In this document: positions 1-12,945 of the stretch, piece after piece
How positions within the stretch are numbered: position 1 is the first letter of the stretch
Layout: each line of letters begins with the position of its first letter
Assembly (NCBI GenBank): GCA_963678705.1
Contig: OY783208.1
Location: forward strand, 4,340,001-4,404,000
Reading direction: 5' to 3'
DNA: 64,000 nucleotides
Origin: Panorpa germanica
Lineage: Eukaryota; Arthropoda; Insecta; Mecoptera; Panorpidae
Notes under the pieces: model-generated
The model's input: only the letters and a program-made list of their open reading frames with translations
What the model was told of the DNA's origin: nothing
Databases searched by the model: none
Program-made: the position numbers and the translations under genes

Positions 1-3000
1 CCAACATACAGCAAAGACGACTACTAGATTCTAGATAGTGGGGAAAAGAAACAACGAGTCATTATGAAGATAAAGAGGAATTTTGTCATAATAATCTAGC
101 CGCCTTCAATGCTGAAAGATGCATCCCAACATACAGCAAATAGGACTACTGGATTCTAGATAGTGGGGAAAAGAAACAACGAGTCATTATGAAGATAAAG
201 AGGAATTTTGTCATAATAATCTAGCCGCCTTCAATACCGAAAGATGCATCCCAACATACAGCAAATAGGACTACTGGATTCTAGATAGTGGGGAAAAGAA
301 ACAACAAGTCAATATGAAGATAAAGAGGAATTTTGTCATAATAATCTAGCCGCCTTCAATGCCGAAAGATGCATCCCAACATACAGCAAATAGGACTACT
401 GGATTTTAGATAGTGGGGAAAAGAAACAACGAGTCATCTTGAAGATAAAGAGGAATTTTGTCATAATAATCTAGCCGCCTTCAATACCGAAAGATGCATC
501 CCAACATACAGCAAATAGAACTACTGGATTTTAGATAGTGGGGAAAAGAAACAACGAGTCATCTTGAAGATAAAGAGGAATTTTGTCATAATAATCTAGC
601 CGCCTTCAATACTGAAAGATGCATCCCAACATACAGCAAAGACGACTACTGGATTCTAGATAGTGGGGAAAATTAACAACGAGTCAATATGAAGATAAAG
701 AGGAATTTTGTCATAATAATCTAGCCGCCTTCAATACTGAAAGATGCATCCCAACATACAGCAAAGACGACTACTGGATTCTAGATAGTGGGGAAAATTA
801 ACAACGAGTCAATATGAAGATGAAGAAGAATTTTGTCATAATAATCTAGCCGCCTTCAATGCCGAAAGATGCATCCCAACATACAGCAAAGACGACTACT
901 GGATTCTAGATAGTGGGGAAAAGAAACAACAAGTCAATATGAAGATAAAGAGGAATTTTGTCATAATAATCTAGCCGCCTTCAATGCCGAAAGATGCATC
1001 CCAACATACAGCAAATAGGACTACTGGATTCTAGATAGTGGGGAAAAGAAACAACGAGTCATCTTGAAGATAAAGAGGAATTTTGTCATAATAATCTAGC
1101 CGCCTTCAATACTGAAAGATGCATCCCAACATACAGCAAAGACGATTACTGGATTCTAGATAGTGGGGAAATGAAACAACGAGTCATCTTGAAGATAAAG
1201 AGGAATTTTGTCATAATAATCTAGCCGCCTTCAATACTGAAAGATGCATTTCAACATACAGCAAAGACGACTACTGGATTCTAGATAGTGGCGAAAAAAA
1301 ACAACGAGTCATTATGAAGATGAAGAGGAATTTTGACATAATAATCTAGCCGCCTTCAATACTGAAAGATGCATCCCAACATACAGCAAATAGGACTACT
1401 GGATTCTAGATAGTAGGGAAAAAAAACAACGAGTCATCTTGAAGATAAAGAGGAATTTTGTCATAATAATCTAGCCGCCTTCAATGCCGAAAGATGCATC
1501 CCAACATACAGCAAATAGGACTACTGGATTCTAGATAGTGGGGAAAAAAAACAACGAGGCATTATGAAGATAAAGAGGAATTTTGTCATAATAATCTAGC
1601 CGCCTTCAATGCCGAAAAATGCATCCCAACATACAGCAAATAGGTCTACTGGACTCTACATAGTATGGAAAAAAAAACAACGAGTCATCTTGAAGATAAA
1701 GAGGAATTTTGTCATAATAATCTAGCCGCCTTCAATGCCGAAAGATGCATCAGAACATACAGCAAAGACGACTACTGGATTCCAGATAGTGGGGAAAAGA
1801 AACAACGAGTCATTATGAAGATGAAGAGGAATTTTGACATAATAATCTAGCCGCCTTCAATACTGAAAGATGCATCCTAACATACAGCAAATAGGACTAC
1901 TGGATTCTAGATAGTGGGGAAAAAAAACAACGAGTCAATATGAAGATGAAGAGGAATTTTGACATAATATATCTAGCTGCCTTCAATACTGAAAGATGCA
2001 TCCCAACATACAGCAAATAGGACTACTGGATTCTTGATACTAGGGAAAAAAAACAACGAGTCATCTTGAAGATAAAGAGGAATTTTGTCATAATAATCTA
2101 GCCGCCTTCAATACTGTAAGATGCATCCCAACATACAGCAAAGACGACTTCTGGATTCTAGATAGTGGGAAAAAGAAACAACGAGTCATCTTGAAGATAA
2201 AGAGGAATTTTGTCATAATAATCTAGCCGCCTTCAATACTGAAAGATGCATCCCAACATAGAGCAAATAGGACTACTGGATTCTAGATAGTGGGGAAAAA
2301 AAACAACGAGTCATTATGAAGATAAAAAGGAATTTTGTCATAATAATCTAGCCGCCTTCAATGCCGAAAGATGCAACCCAACATACAGCAAAGACGACTA
2401 CTGGATTCCAGATAGTGGGGAAAAGAAACAACGAGTCATTATGAAGATAAAGAGGAATTTTGACATAATAATCTAGCCGCCTTCAATACTGAAAGATGCA
2501 TCCCAACATACAGCAAATAGGACTACTAGATTCTAGATAGTAAGGAAAAAAAACAACGAGTCATCTTGAAGATAAAAAAGAATTTTGTCATAATAATCTA
2601 GCCGCCTTCAATACTGAAAGATGCATCCCAACATACAGCAAATAGGACTACTGGATTCTAGATAGTGGGGAAAAAAAACAACGAGTCATCTTGAAGATAA
2701 AAAGGAATTTTGTCATAATAATCTAGCCGCCTTCAATGCTGAAAGATGCATCATAACATACAGCAAATAGGACTACTGGATTCCAGATAGCGGGGAAAAA
2801 AAACTACGAGTCATTATGAAGATAAAGAGGAATTTTGTCATAATAATCTAGCTGCCTTCAATGCCGAAAGATGCATCCCAACATACAGCAAATAAGACTA
2901 CTGAATTCTAGATAGTGGGAAAAAAAAACAACGAGTCATCTTGAAGATAAAGAGAAATTTTGTCATAATAATTTAGCCGCCTTCAATGCCGAAAGATGCA

Positions 3001-6000
3001 TGCCAACATACAGCAAATAGGACTACTGAATTCTAGATAGTGGGAAAAAAAAACAACGAGTCATTATGAAGATAAAGAGGAATTTTGTCATAATAATCTA
3101 GCCGCCTTCAATGCCGAAAGATGCATCCCAACATACAGCAAATAGGACTACTGGATTCTACATAGTGAAGAAAAAAACAACGAGTCAATATGAAGATAAA
3201 GAGGAATTTTGTCATAATAATCTAGCCGCCTTCAATGCTGAAAGATGCATCCCAACATACAGCAAAGACGACTACTGGATTCTACATAGTGGTGAAAAAA
3301 AACAACGAGTCATTATGAAGATAAAGAGGAATTTTGTCATAATAATCTAGCCGCCTTCAATGCCGAAAGATGCATCCCAACATACAGCAAAGACGACTAC
3401 TGGATTCTAGATAGTGGGGAAAAAAACAACGAGTCATCTTGAAGATAAAGAGGAATTTTGTCATAATAATCTAGCCGCCTTTAATGCTGAAAGATGCATC
3501 CCAACATACAGCAAAGACGACTACTGGATTCTACATAGTGGGGGAAAAAAACAACGAGTCATCTTGAAGATAAAGAGGAATTTTGTCATATTAATCTAGC
3601 CGCCTTCAATGCCAAAAGATGCATCCCAACACACAGCAAAGACGACTACTGGATTCTAGATAGTGGGGAAAGAAAACAACGAGTCATCTTGAAGATAAAG
3701 AGAAATTTTGTCATAATAATTTAGCCGCCTTCAATGCCGAAAGATGCATCCCAACATACAGCAAAGACGACTACTGGATTCTAGATAGTTGGGAAAAGAA
3801 ACAACGAGTCATCTTGAAGATAAAGACGAATTTTGTCATATTAATCTAGCCGCCTTTAATGCCGAAAGATGCATCCCAACATACAGCAAATAGGACTACT
3901 GGATTCTAGATAGTGGGGAAAAAATACAACGAGTCATTATGAAGATAAAGAGGAATTTTGTCATAATAATCTAGCCGCCTTCAATGCCGAAAGATGCATC
4001 CCAACATACAGCAAAGACGACTACTGGATTCTAGATAGTGAAAAAAAAGAAACAACGAGTCATCTTGAAGATAAAGAGGAATTTTGTCATATTAATCTAG
4101 TTGCCTTCAATGCCGAAAGATGCATCCCAACATACAGCAAATAGGACTACTGGATTCTAGATAGTGGGGAAAAAATACAACGAGTCATTATGAAGATAAA
4201 GAGGAATTTTGTCATAATAATCTAGCCGCCTTCAATGCCGAAAGATGCATCCCAACATACAGCAAATAAGACTACTGGATTCTAGATAGTGAAGAAAAAA
4301 AACAACGAGTCATTATGAAGATAAAGAGGAATTTTGTCATAATAATCTAGCCGCCTTCAATGCTGAAAGATGTATTCCAACATACAGCAAATAGGACTAC
4401 TGGATTCTAGATAGTAGGGAAAAAAAAGCAACGAGTTATTATGAAGATAAAGAGGAATTTTGTCATAATAATCTAGCCGCATTCAATACCGAAAGATGCA
4501 TCCCAACATACAGCAAATAGGACTACTGGATTCTAGATAGTGGGGAAAAAAACAACGAGTCATTATGAAGATAAAGAGGAATTTTGTCATAATAATCTAG
4601 CCGCCTTCAATGCTAAAAGATGCATCCTAACATACAGCAAAGACGACTACTGAATTCTAGATAGTGGGGAAAAAAACAACGAGTCATTATGAAGATAAAG
4701 AGGAGTTTTGTCATAATAATCTAGCCGCCTTCAATACTGAAAGATGCATCCCAGCATACAGCAAAGACGACTACTGGATTCTAGATAGTGGGGAAAAGAA
4801 ACAACGAGTCATTATGAAGATAAAGAGGAATTTTGTCATAGTAATCTAGCCGCATTCAATACCGAAAGATGCATTTCAACATACAGCAAAGACGACTACT
4901 GGATTCTAGATAGTGGGGAAAAAAAACAACGAGTCATTATGAAGATAAAGAGGAACTTTGTCATAATAATCTAGCCGCCTTCAATGCTGAAAGATGCAAC
5001 CCAACATACAGCAAAGACGACTACTGGTTTCTAGATAGTAAGGAAAAAAAACAACGAGTCATCTTGAAGATAAAGAGGAATTTTGTCATGATAATCTAGC
5101 CGCCTTTAATGCTGAAAGATGCATTTCAACATACAGCAAAGACGACTACTGGATTCTAGATAGTGGGAAAAAGAAACAACGAGTCTTCTTGAAGATAAAG
5201 AGGAATTTTGTCATAATAATCTAGCCGCCTTCAATGCCGAAAGATGCATCTTAACATACAGCAAATAGGACTACTGGATTCTAGATAGTGGGGAAAAAAA
5301 ACAACGAGTCCTCTTGAAGATAAAGAGGAATATTGTCATAATAATCTAGCTGCCTTCAATACTGAAAGATGCATCCCAACATACAGCAAATTGGATTACT
5401 GGATTCTAGATAGTGGGGAAAAAAAACAACGAGTCATTATGAAGATAAAGAGGAATTTTGTCATAATAATCTAGCCGCATTCAATACCGAAAGATGCATC
5501 CCAACATACAGCAAATAGGACTACTGGATTCTAGATAGTGGGGAAAAAAAACAACGAGTCATCTTGAAGATAAAGAGGAATTTTGTCATGATAATCTAGC
5601 CGCCTTCAATGCTGAAAGATGCATCTCAACATACAGCAAAGACGACTACTGGATTCTAGATAGTGGTGAAAAAAAACAACGAGTCTTCTTGAAGATAAAG
5701 AGGAATTTTGTCATAATAATCTAGCCGCCTTCAATGCCGAAAGATGCATCCCAACATACAGCAAATAGGACTACTGGATTCTAGATAGTGGGGAAAAAAA
5801 ACAAGGAGTCATTATGAAGATAAAGAGGAATTTTGTCATAATAATCTAGCCGCATTCAATACCGAAAGATGCATCCCAACATACAGCAAATAGGACTACT
5901 GGATTCTAGATAGTGGGGAAAAAAAACATCAAGTCAATATGAAGATAAAGAGGAACTTTGTCATAATAATTTAGCCGCCTTCAATGCTGAAAGATGCAAC

Positions 6001-6779
6001 CCAACATACAGCAAAGACGACTACTGGATTCTAGATAGTGGGGAAAAAAAACAACGAGTCATTATGAAGATAAAGAGGAACTTTGTCATAATAATCTAGC
6101 CGCCTTCAATGCTGAAAGATGCAACCCAACATACAGCAAAGACGACTACTGGATTCTAAATAGTTAGGAAAAAAAACAACGAGTCATTATGAAGATAAAG
6201 AGGAACTTTGTCATAATAATCTAGCCGCCTTCAATGCTGAAAGATGCATCCCAACATACAGCAAAGACGACTACTGGATTCTAGATAGTGGGGAAAAAAA
6301 CAACGAGTCATTATGAAGATAAAGAGGAATTTTGACATAATAATCTAGCCGCCTTCAATACTAGAAGATGCATCCCAACATACAGCAAATAGGACTACTG
6401 GATTCTAGATAGTGGGGAAAAAAACAACGAGTCATTATGAAGATAAAGAGGAACTTTGTCATAATAATCTAGCCGCCTTCAATGCTGAAAGATGCATCCC
6501 AACATACAGCAAATAGGACTACTGGATTCTAGATAGTGGGGAAAAAAAACAACGAGTCCTCTTGAAGATAAAGAGGAATTTTGTCATAATAATCTAGCCG
6601 CCTTCAATGCTGAAAGATGCATCCCAACATACAGCAAAGACGACTACTGGATTCTAGATAGTGGGGAAAAAAAACAACGAGTCCTCTTGAAGATAAAGAG
6701 GAATTTTGTCATAATAATCTAGCCGCCTTCAATGCTGAAAGATGCAACCCAACATACAGCAAATACTGGAGCTACTGGA
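1..6779. repeat. 125-bp tandem satellite array
   Basis: The same unit recurs every 125 bp (the string CCAACATACAGCAAA starts at 1, 126, 251, 376, 501 and onward), giving about 54 copies. The array continues off the left edge and stops against a LINE near 6780. Units differ at a few diagnostic sites: AAATAGGAC or AAAGACGAC, CATTATGAAG or CATCTTGAAG or CAATATGAAG, and short A-run length changes. Open frames of 61-79 codons (1665, 3111, 3414, 4664) run across one and a half units. Because 125 is not a multiple of 3 and most units carry stops, I regard them as chance, not genes. Confidence 0.97.
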
Positions 6780-6789
6780 ATACAATTTA

Positions 6790-9700
6790 GTATTAACAGG
6801 AAAAGTTTTAATCTCATCTAATATATCACTATTCAATTTTATCTTTCTGAACTATAATTTATGCATTTAAATATAATATGATTCAAGGTTCCTTCTTCAC
6901 CACAGTGACATCTATCGTCAGATTTAATATTAATTTTATACAGGTGAGCTGTAGTTTTGCAATGATTACTTTTGATTCTGATTATAGTTGACATAATTTT
7001 GCGGGCCTCATCTCTTCTTACTTAAATTTGGATGTAACATATAATAATCTTTTCCTTTTATCTGACCTTTGTTAATGAAATCTTAGTTTCTCAAATTGAA
7101 GTTTAATTTTTGACTATATTAAAAATTTCATTTGAAGGTAATTTCACTTTCATCTCAATTTCCAAATTTATTGATTCCTTTGCCAATTTATCCGCAATTT
7201 CGTTTCCTCTTATTCCACAATGTCCTGGTATCCACATAAATTTTATGGTATTATTCCTATTTATTGTATTGAAATACAGCTCCTTAATTTTGCATGTCAA
7301 AATATTATTATTTGATTTGTTATCATTAGAATTTAAATTTTTTAAAACACTTAAATAATTCGTTATTATTATAATTTTATTATTGTTGATATTTTCATTA
7401 ATTTCCAATGCTTTTATCATTTATTTATGCTAATTTTTCTCCAATGTAATAGCAAACTTTGTTATTTCATTTAAATTTATCAAATAATAAATGTATTTGT
7501 TCATATATAGCAAATCCTGCTTTATTTCTTTCTAAATCAATGGACCAATGCATCTGTATATATTATTTTTGTAAAATTTGTATTAAATTGATGCATTAGA
7601 TTTAAAAACATTTCATTATTTATCGCCATATTAAATGATTTTGACAATAATTGTGTGTTCATATATATATCCATAGGTTTAATTAATGATTCAAAAGGAA
7701 TAGAGTATATAGGAGATTTGGAATTTCTTTGTATATTTAGATCCTTTAATTTCATGTAACTATTTATTAAAATAGGTTTATTCTTTTTGGTCCAGTAAAA
7801 AGAGTTTTGAATATATGTAGATAATAACTTAATTTTATCAATAATTTGAAATTTCGATAATGATTCACATTTAACATAAAATTTATCACTAAGGAGTTGG
7901 TTTCTAAATTGTAATAGAGCTATATTAGATTCAGCTTAAAGTATATGAGTTGGAGTTGAAGTCATGCAACCTAAAGCGATTCTTAAGCTTCTGTATTGTA
8001 TTCTATCCAATTTTAGTAATCTTGATTTGGAAGCTGTACTAATTAATATATTCGAATAGTCTAAATGTGAACTTATATTTGCTTGATAAATTTGTAGTAG
8101 AGAGATAGGATGAGCTCCCCATTTACTTCCTGCTAGACTTCTTAAAACAATTATTCCTCTGTTGAATTTAAGAATTATTTTATCAATTTCAAAGCTCCAA
8201 GTAGATTTACAATCAAATCAAATACCTAAAAATTTTGCGCTATTTGATATAATAATATTTTTGTTATTATATATTATCCTCGGACTTGATATAATTTTGT
8301 GTCTAGTAAAAATGACAGCTTGAGATTTTTCTACTGAGATTTCTAATTCAATTTTGTCTAATATATCTCTTAATTTGCATAATTTCTTGTTAATTCTCTT
8401 CCTTAAACATTCTATGGATGGGCCAATACTATATAAATCAATATCATCTGCAAATTGTAAAATAAATGAGTGGTCGTCTTTTAATTTAAAAATGTCTCTA
8501 GAATATATTGTGTACAGTGGACTAAGAATAGATCCTTGAGGTAGGCCTTTATTGCAGGTAAATGATCCTATTAAATTTTCTTCATTTCTTACATAAAAGG
8601 ATCTCAATTCTAAATATGACATTAACCAATTTGTAATTTTGCTGGTTATTCCAATTTCTCTTAATTTCAGTTGTAGGTTAGGATATGTAACTGCATCATA
8701 AGCTCCCTTAATATCTAAGAACACAGCTGGCATGTATTTATTGCAGCTATATGTTTTTGAATGTCTAGATTGAATATATTTAAGCTGTCATGCACACTTC
8801 GATTTTTCCTAAATCCAAATTACGAATCTGATAATTTATTGTTGTGTTCTAAATACCATTCTAATCTGTTTTTCATAATATTTTCCATTGTTTTGGCTAC
8901 GCATGATATTAAAGTAATTGGTCGATACGATGATGCTACTTCAGGGTTCTTTCCAGATTTTAAAATAGGAACAATAATATGATTTTTCCAATCGCTAGGA
9001 ATTATTCTGGTATTGAATATATTATTAAAATTGTTAATTTGGGGCAATTTTGGCGCTTTTAGGTAAATTTTGGATCATTTCATATGAGATTCTGTCAATA
9101 CCAGTACTTGTTTTTCTTTTTATGATTTAAACTGTATATTTATTCTTCTAACTCTATAGATTTATCTAAAAATTCTACTACTTTAGAATTTAGAATATAC
9201 GGCCTTGGAATGATATTGTAATCACCACAATAATTTCTAGCAAACTCTTCAATCCAGTCATTATTCATATTTCTGGTGTTCTGATTTTTTTTCAGTCTTG
9301 ATAATTTATGAACTACTCCCCATATTAATTTAGCTGGAGTTTTTGGCTTAATATTTTCACAAAATTTCTTGTATTCCTCCTTCCTTCTTATCCTAAAATA
9401 TTTTTGTGTGTTTGCTTGTTCCTTTTTAAAATTTAGATAATTTTCCATATTAGAATTTCTATTAAATTTAGTTAAAGCTAATCTTCTTTTAGCAACCATT
9501 TTATTACAATTGCTGTCCCACCATAGGGTTTTTCATGTTTTGGGTCCTTATTATAAATTTTATTGTGTGGAATACTTTCCTGCGGTGACTAATTCACGGT
9601 ATTAATTAAATGCTCATAGCCGATATATAAATTTGAACTATTAACAAGTTTATTGGATATAATATTTTGATATTCGTTCCAGTCAGCTTTTTTTAAATTT

Positions 9701-10430
9701 CTTCTAGTGATTTAACTCCTTGTTCTACCTATGTCAACATTATTTAAATTGGTTAATTAAAAACTATGGGATAATGATCACTTCCCATGCTGTCATTTAA
9801 TACCTTCCAGTCTATTAACATGTGCATTATTCTAGGAGTAAAAAGGGTTAAATCCAAGAAACTATCTCTTCTATAAGGATGGTGGACTCTTGTAGGACAA
9901 TCATTGTTAGCTATATGAAGAAGTTCTTCATCAATAAATTTATTCAGTTCTTGTCCTTCGTAATTTATTAAGTTGTTTATATTCCATGATGGATGAAGTG
10001 AATTGAGATCTCCCGTTAGTATCACTGGTAATTTAATTAGTCTGTACATTTGTTTCCATTTTAAACTGTCAATTTTGTGTCCTGGAGGAACGTATATTGA
10101 TGTAATACATATTTCGATATTATTTAATTTTGTACTAACTGCAGTAAGTTCCATATTGTTTACTGATTTAGTGATATGTAATCTTTTATATATTATGCTT
10201 TTATGTATAATAATGGCCGTACCTCCATAAGGATTTGCTCTTCCAATTTGAATTCTATCATCCCTTTCTAAGTTATATCCTCTTATATTAAAATTTATAT
10301 TTTCTCGTAAAAATGTTTCTGAAATCAAAGCTATATGTATATTTTGCGTTTTTAATAAATTTTGTAGATCGTCTTTTTTGTGTCTAATTTACTTTAAATA
10401 TTTACGTTTAATATTTACTTCTTTAATTTT
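6790..10430 (-). pseudogene. LINE ORF2 (endonuclease, RT, RNase H), broken
   Basis: Open pieces lie at 9753-10328 (endonuclease: ISETFL near the start, GDLNS, and the terminal SDHYPI motif), 9140-9499 (linker), 8820-9047 and 8218-8733 (RT: YRPITLIS, the FLDIKGAYD aspartate, GLPQGSILSP, catalytic FADD), 7537-7755 and 7103-7420 (RNase H: YTDA, WIPGHCGIRGNEIADKLAKE). About 6860-7010 encodes the C-terminal knuckle CHCGEEGTLNHI with a following cysteine. The third acidic RNase H position reads ITN here but ITD in the fragment at 60110, so the catalytic aspartate is lost in this copy. Function in life: nicking target DNA and copying the element RNA into it. Confidence 0.9.
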
Positions 10431-10550
10431 GTTGTGGAAGATATCAATTACTACAAAAACTTATTTACAAATAAACGCTACTTAGAAATTAAAATTTTAT
10501 AGGTTACTCTAATATGTATGCTGCTGTATTATTTTATATTTATAATTTCG

Positions 10551-11835
10551 CTATGTTTTTCCTCTTTCTATATCTTCAAATATAGAAAATTTATTTGAAT
10601 CCGTCATGAATTTATTCCTGTCATCATTTTTATATTCACGAAAATTTTGGGATACCAATAAGTCAGGGTAGTATTGAATTTTTGGTACTTTTATGGACCT
10701 CTGAGAATTATTTTCTGTTTTTTCTTCTTCATTATCTTTTTCATTTTTTTTGTAATTGTTCCTTGTATTATAAGTTCTAGGTGTAGAATTTGTAATATAA
10801 TTAATGAAGCTTTGTTCTTTCTCATTCTGTTTCGTTCCTATTTTATTATTATTTATATTATTTTGTTTTTTCATATTTTTCGTTTTACAGTTTCTATCTA
10901 AATATGTTCTTTTCCTAATGGGTGCTGGCTTATATGTTGGTATACTATTTTCACGACTTGTTAAATTTTGAGGAAAGTCCTTATCATAATTCGATAATAT
11001 ATCAAATCTATTTTTTGTAGTTACAGCATACGAATTTTTGTCTTTCTAAATTTGAGGTATTTCAATAGCGGCTTCTTAATAACTAAGATTTCTGTTTCCC
11101 ATTAAAATTTTTTTTTCTTGTTGCCTTTTTCTTTTTTTGCAATTTTTATCAGTCGAATCATGTTCTTCATCACAATTTACACATTTTATAATTTCATTTT
11201 TACATAAATTTAGCGTAAGTTCATTTGAACCACACTTGCTACATCTACTTTTTCCTTTGCATTGATTGGCCGTATGGTTTTATCTTAAACATTTATAACA
11301 TTGTTTCGTAGTTCCAATAAATGGTTCACATGGTAATTTAGCATTCCAAATATAAATATATTGAGATAGATTTTGACCTTCAAAGGAAATGATTATATTT
11401 CTAGAGTCCTCATATTTAATTACATGTTTAAATTTCACTCTCCTTTTTAATCTCCTTATGGAGTGGATTTTATACGGGTAACTATATACGATTTCTTTTA
11501 ATTCTTCCCCCGAAAATTCAATATCTACATTTTTGACAATTTCGATTCTTGTAGTCCAAAACATTGGTATAAAAATATCAATTCGTGATGTTTTCTTATT
11601 TTTCAATTTCACTAGCATATTAGCTGATGTAGCATTTTTACATTCAGCCATTATTCTAATTTTCCCTATTTTCTTAATTTCTGTAATATCTTTTCCAAAT
11701 TCTGAATGATATAACATTTTTGCTGTTTTTAGTGTACTGATCCCGTACTTTTCGTAGAAGATAATGATAAATTATTTTTATTGTATAAATTTATATTGGG
11801 GTCAACTCCCACTTTCCCCTCAGAATTCAAATTCA
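10551..11835 (-). pseudogene. LINE ORF1 (gag-like RNA-binding protein), broken
   Basis: A start codon at 11835 opens a short frame that meets a stop just before 11720. The main body continues in another frame at 11280-11717 and ends in CYKCLR, followed downstream by two more cysteine/histidine clusters (about 11140-11280), the CCHC knuckles typical of LINE ORF1 proteins. The C-terminal part at 10551-10874 is Asn/Lys-rich and low in complexity. ORF1 proteins coat the element RNA. At least two frame breaks make this copy non-functional. Confidence 0.8.
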
Positions 11836-11925
11836 TTTTAAAAATTCAGAAAAAATTTGAATATTAAAATGGTAATAATTTAAATAATGCAATTTTACTT
11901 TTACTTTAAATTTACTTTTTAATTA

Positions 11926-11929
<4 letters not shown>

Positions 11930-11971
<42 letters not shown>
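11930..11971. repeat. (TA)n microsatellite
   Basis: An uninterrupted TA dinucleotide run of about 40 bp beside the 5' end of the LINE. Confidence 0.95.
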
Positions 11972-11974
<3 letters not shown>

Positions 11975-12039
11975 AAAATATTAATTCAACTAAATTATTT
12001 TAAGGAAACAGACAAAACACGTCTATCACGTATCGAATG

Positions 12040-12150
12040 ACTGATTCCAGATTAATTAGTGAATTATTTAAATATTTAGATATTTGTAAAATAGAATTAT
12101 AAAATGTTAAATATAATACGAATAAAAGTCAAGGCAAACAAATAAAAAAT
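12040..12150 (+). mobile_element. 3' end relic of the same LINE family, plus orientation
   Basis: The sequence matches the reverse complement of the LINE 3' UTR and tail at 51880-52025, including the terminal motif AATAAAAGTCAAGGCAAA and an AAAT-rich tail. Here it is oriented forward, opposite to the adjacent long LINE. Confidence 0.75.
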
Positions 12151-12945
12151 ATATATATTTACATTACTTTATATTACCACATATCACATTAATCACGAAA
12201 TTCATTTTAGTTTTTACATTATTTCATTTAAAGCTAGCAGTCTTACATTTTGTATTATATTTTTAGTCTTATATATTTTACATTACATCATATTATCTCA
12301 TTTATATTTATATATATTTATATTTATATTAACAGTGTCACAATTATATCACACAATAGTATCACATTTGTATTAATTGGTCTAGCTATCAGAAAACGCA
12401 GAGTAGAGTTTCAATGGGCCTGGACTTATTTCGGTTACTATTTGTGACTCAGCGTTTAGAGCCCTTCAAAAATAGCCAAATTCATCAGCTTCTGCAGATG
12501 GGGTATCATTTGCGTTTGCATTTTCTTCAATTCACCATCTACATGCCTAGCTTCATTTTTTGCAGCACTTTTTTGTTTGTTGTTGCGCTTTCTTTTATAT
12601 TTTCTAATTCGGACTGAAATAAAAAATAAATCAAGATTAATTTTGGTTCTTAAATGAAGTCGTTTGTTAGAAGTTTCACAATTATGTTCTTATGACTATA
12701 GTGGATTCGAATTACGAGTCTCAATGTATTTTACGAAACATTAAATAACAACAGCTTGCAGTTACGTCCCGACATTGAGAGTATTGAGAATGGCGATAAA
12801 CATTGCAGAAATAACTTTGTGCAATATTTCATTAATGAAGCAAGATACAAAAAACACATTTTGGATAATTATGCTTACTAAAAATATGAAATAAATTTTT
12901 TGATTATTTACTAAAGCTATGCATTTGCCTACCATTTCTTGTCTT
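12150..12945. other. Non-coding stretch with a duplicated 160-bp block
   Basis: 12150-12310 is nearly identical to 16160-16320; both follow a LINE tail. The rest (12310-12945) is AT-rich. A hydrophilic minus-strand reading between 12400 and 12610 is broken by stops and I could not identify it. Confidence 0.6.

Larger units (their letters stand above)
6782..11930 (-). mobile_element. Degenerate non-LTR retrotransposon (LINE) with gag-like ORF1 and APE-RT-RNase H ORF2
   Basis: Minus-strand reading gives, in order, an ORF1 with zinc knuckles, then ORF2 with AP-endonuclease, reverse transcriptase, RNase H and a C-terminal cysteine/histidine knuckle. This architecture fits the I/Jockey-type LINE group with RNase H; I cannot fix the clade. 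Several frameshifts and stops make this copy dead. The 3' UTR and tail present in the related copy at 51880-52535 are missing here, because the sequence breaks off at the satellite boundary. The 5' limit is uncertain and is set at a TA microsatellite. Confidence 0.9.

Noticed and set aside
1665-4849. Repeated 61-79 codon frames with a shared sequence in the satellite
   Set aside because: They read through one and a half 125-bp units, the unit length is not a multiple of 3, and most units have stops. Not a repeat-protein gene.
1-6779. CRISPR-like array
   Set aside because: Units are contiguous with no unique spacers, and the genome is eukaryotic.
12414-12617. Plus-strand hydrophobic frame, and a hydrophilic minus-strand reading of the same segment
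   Set aside because: Broken by stops or of low complexity, with no family I can name.
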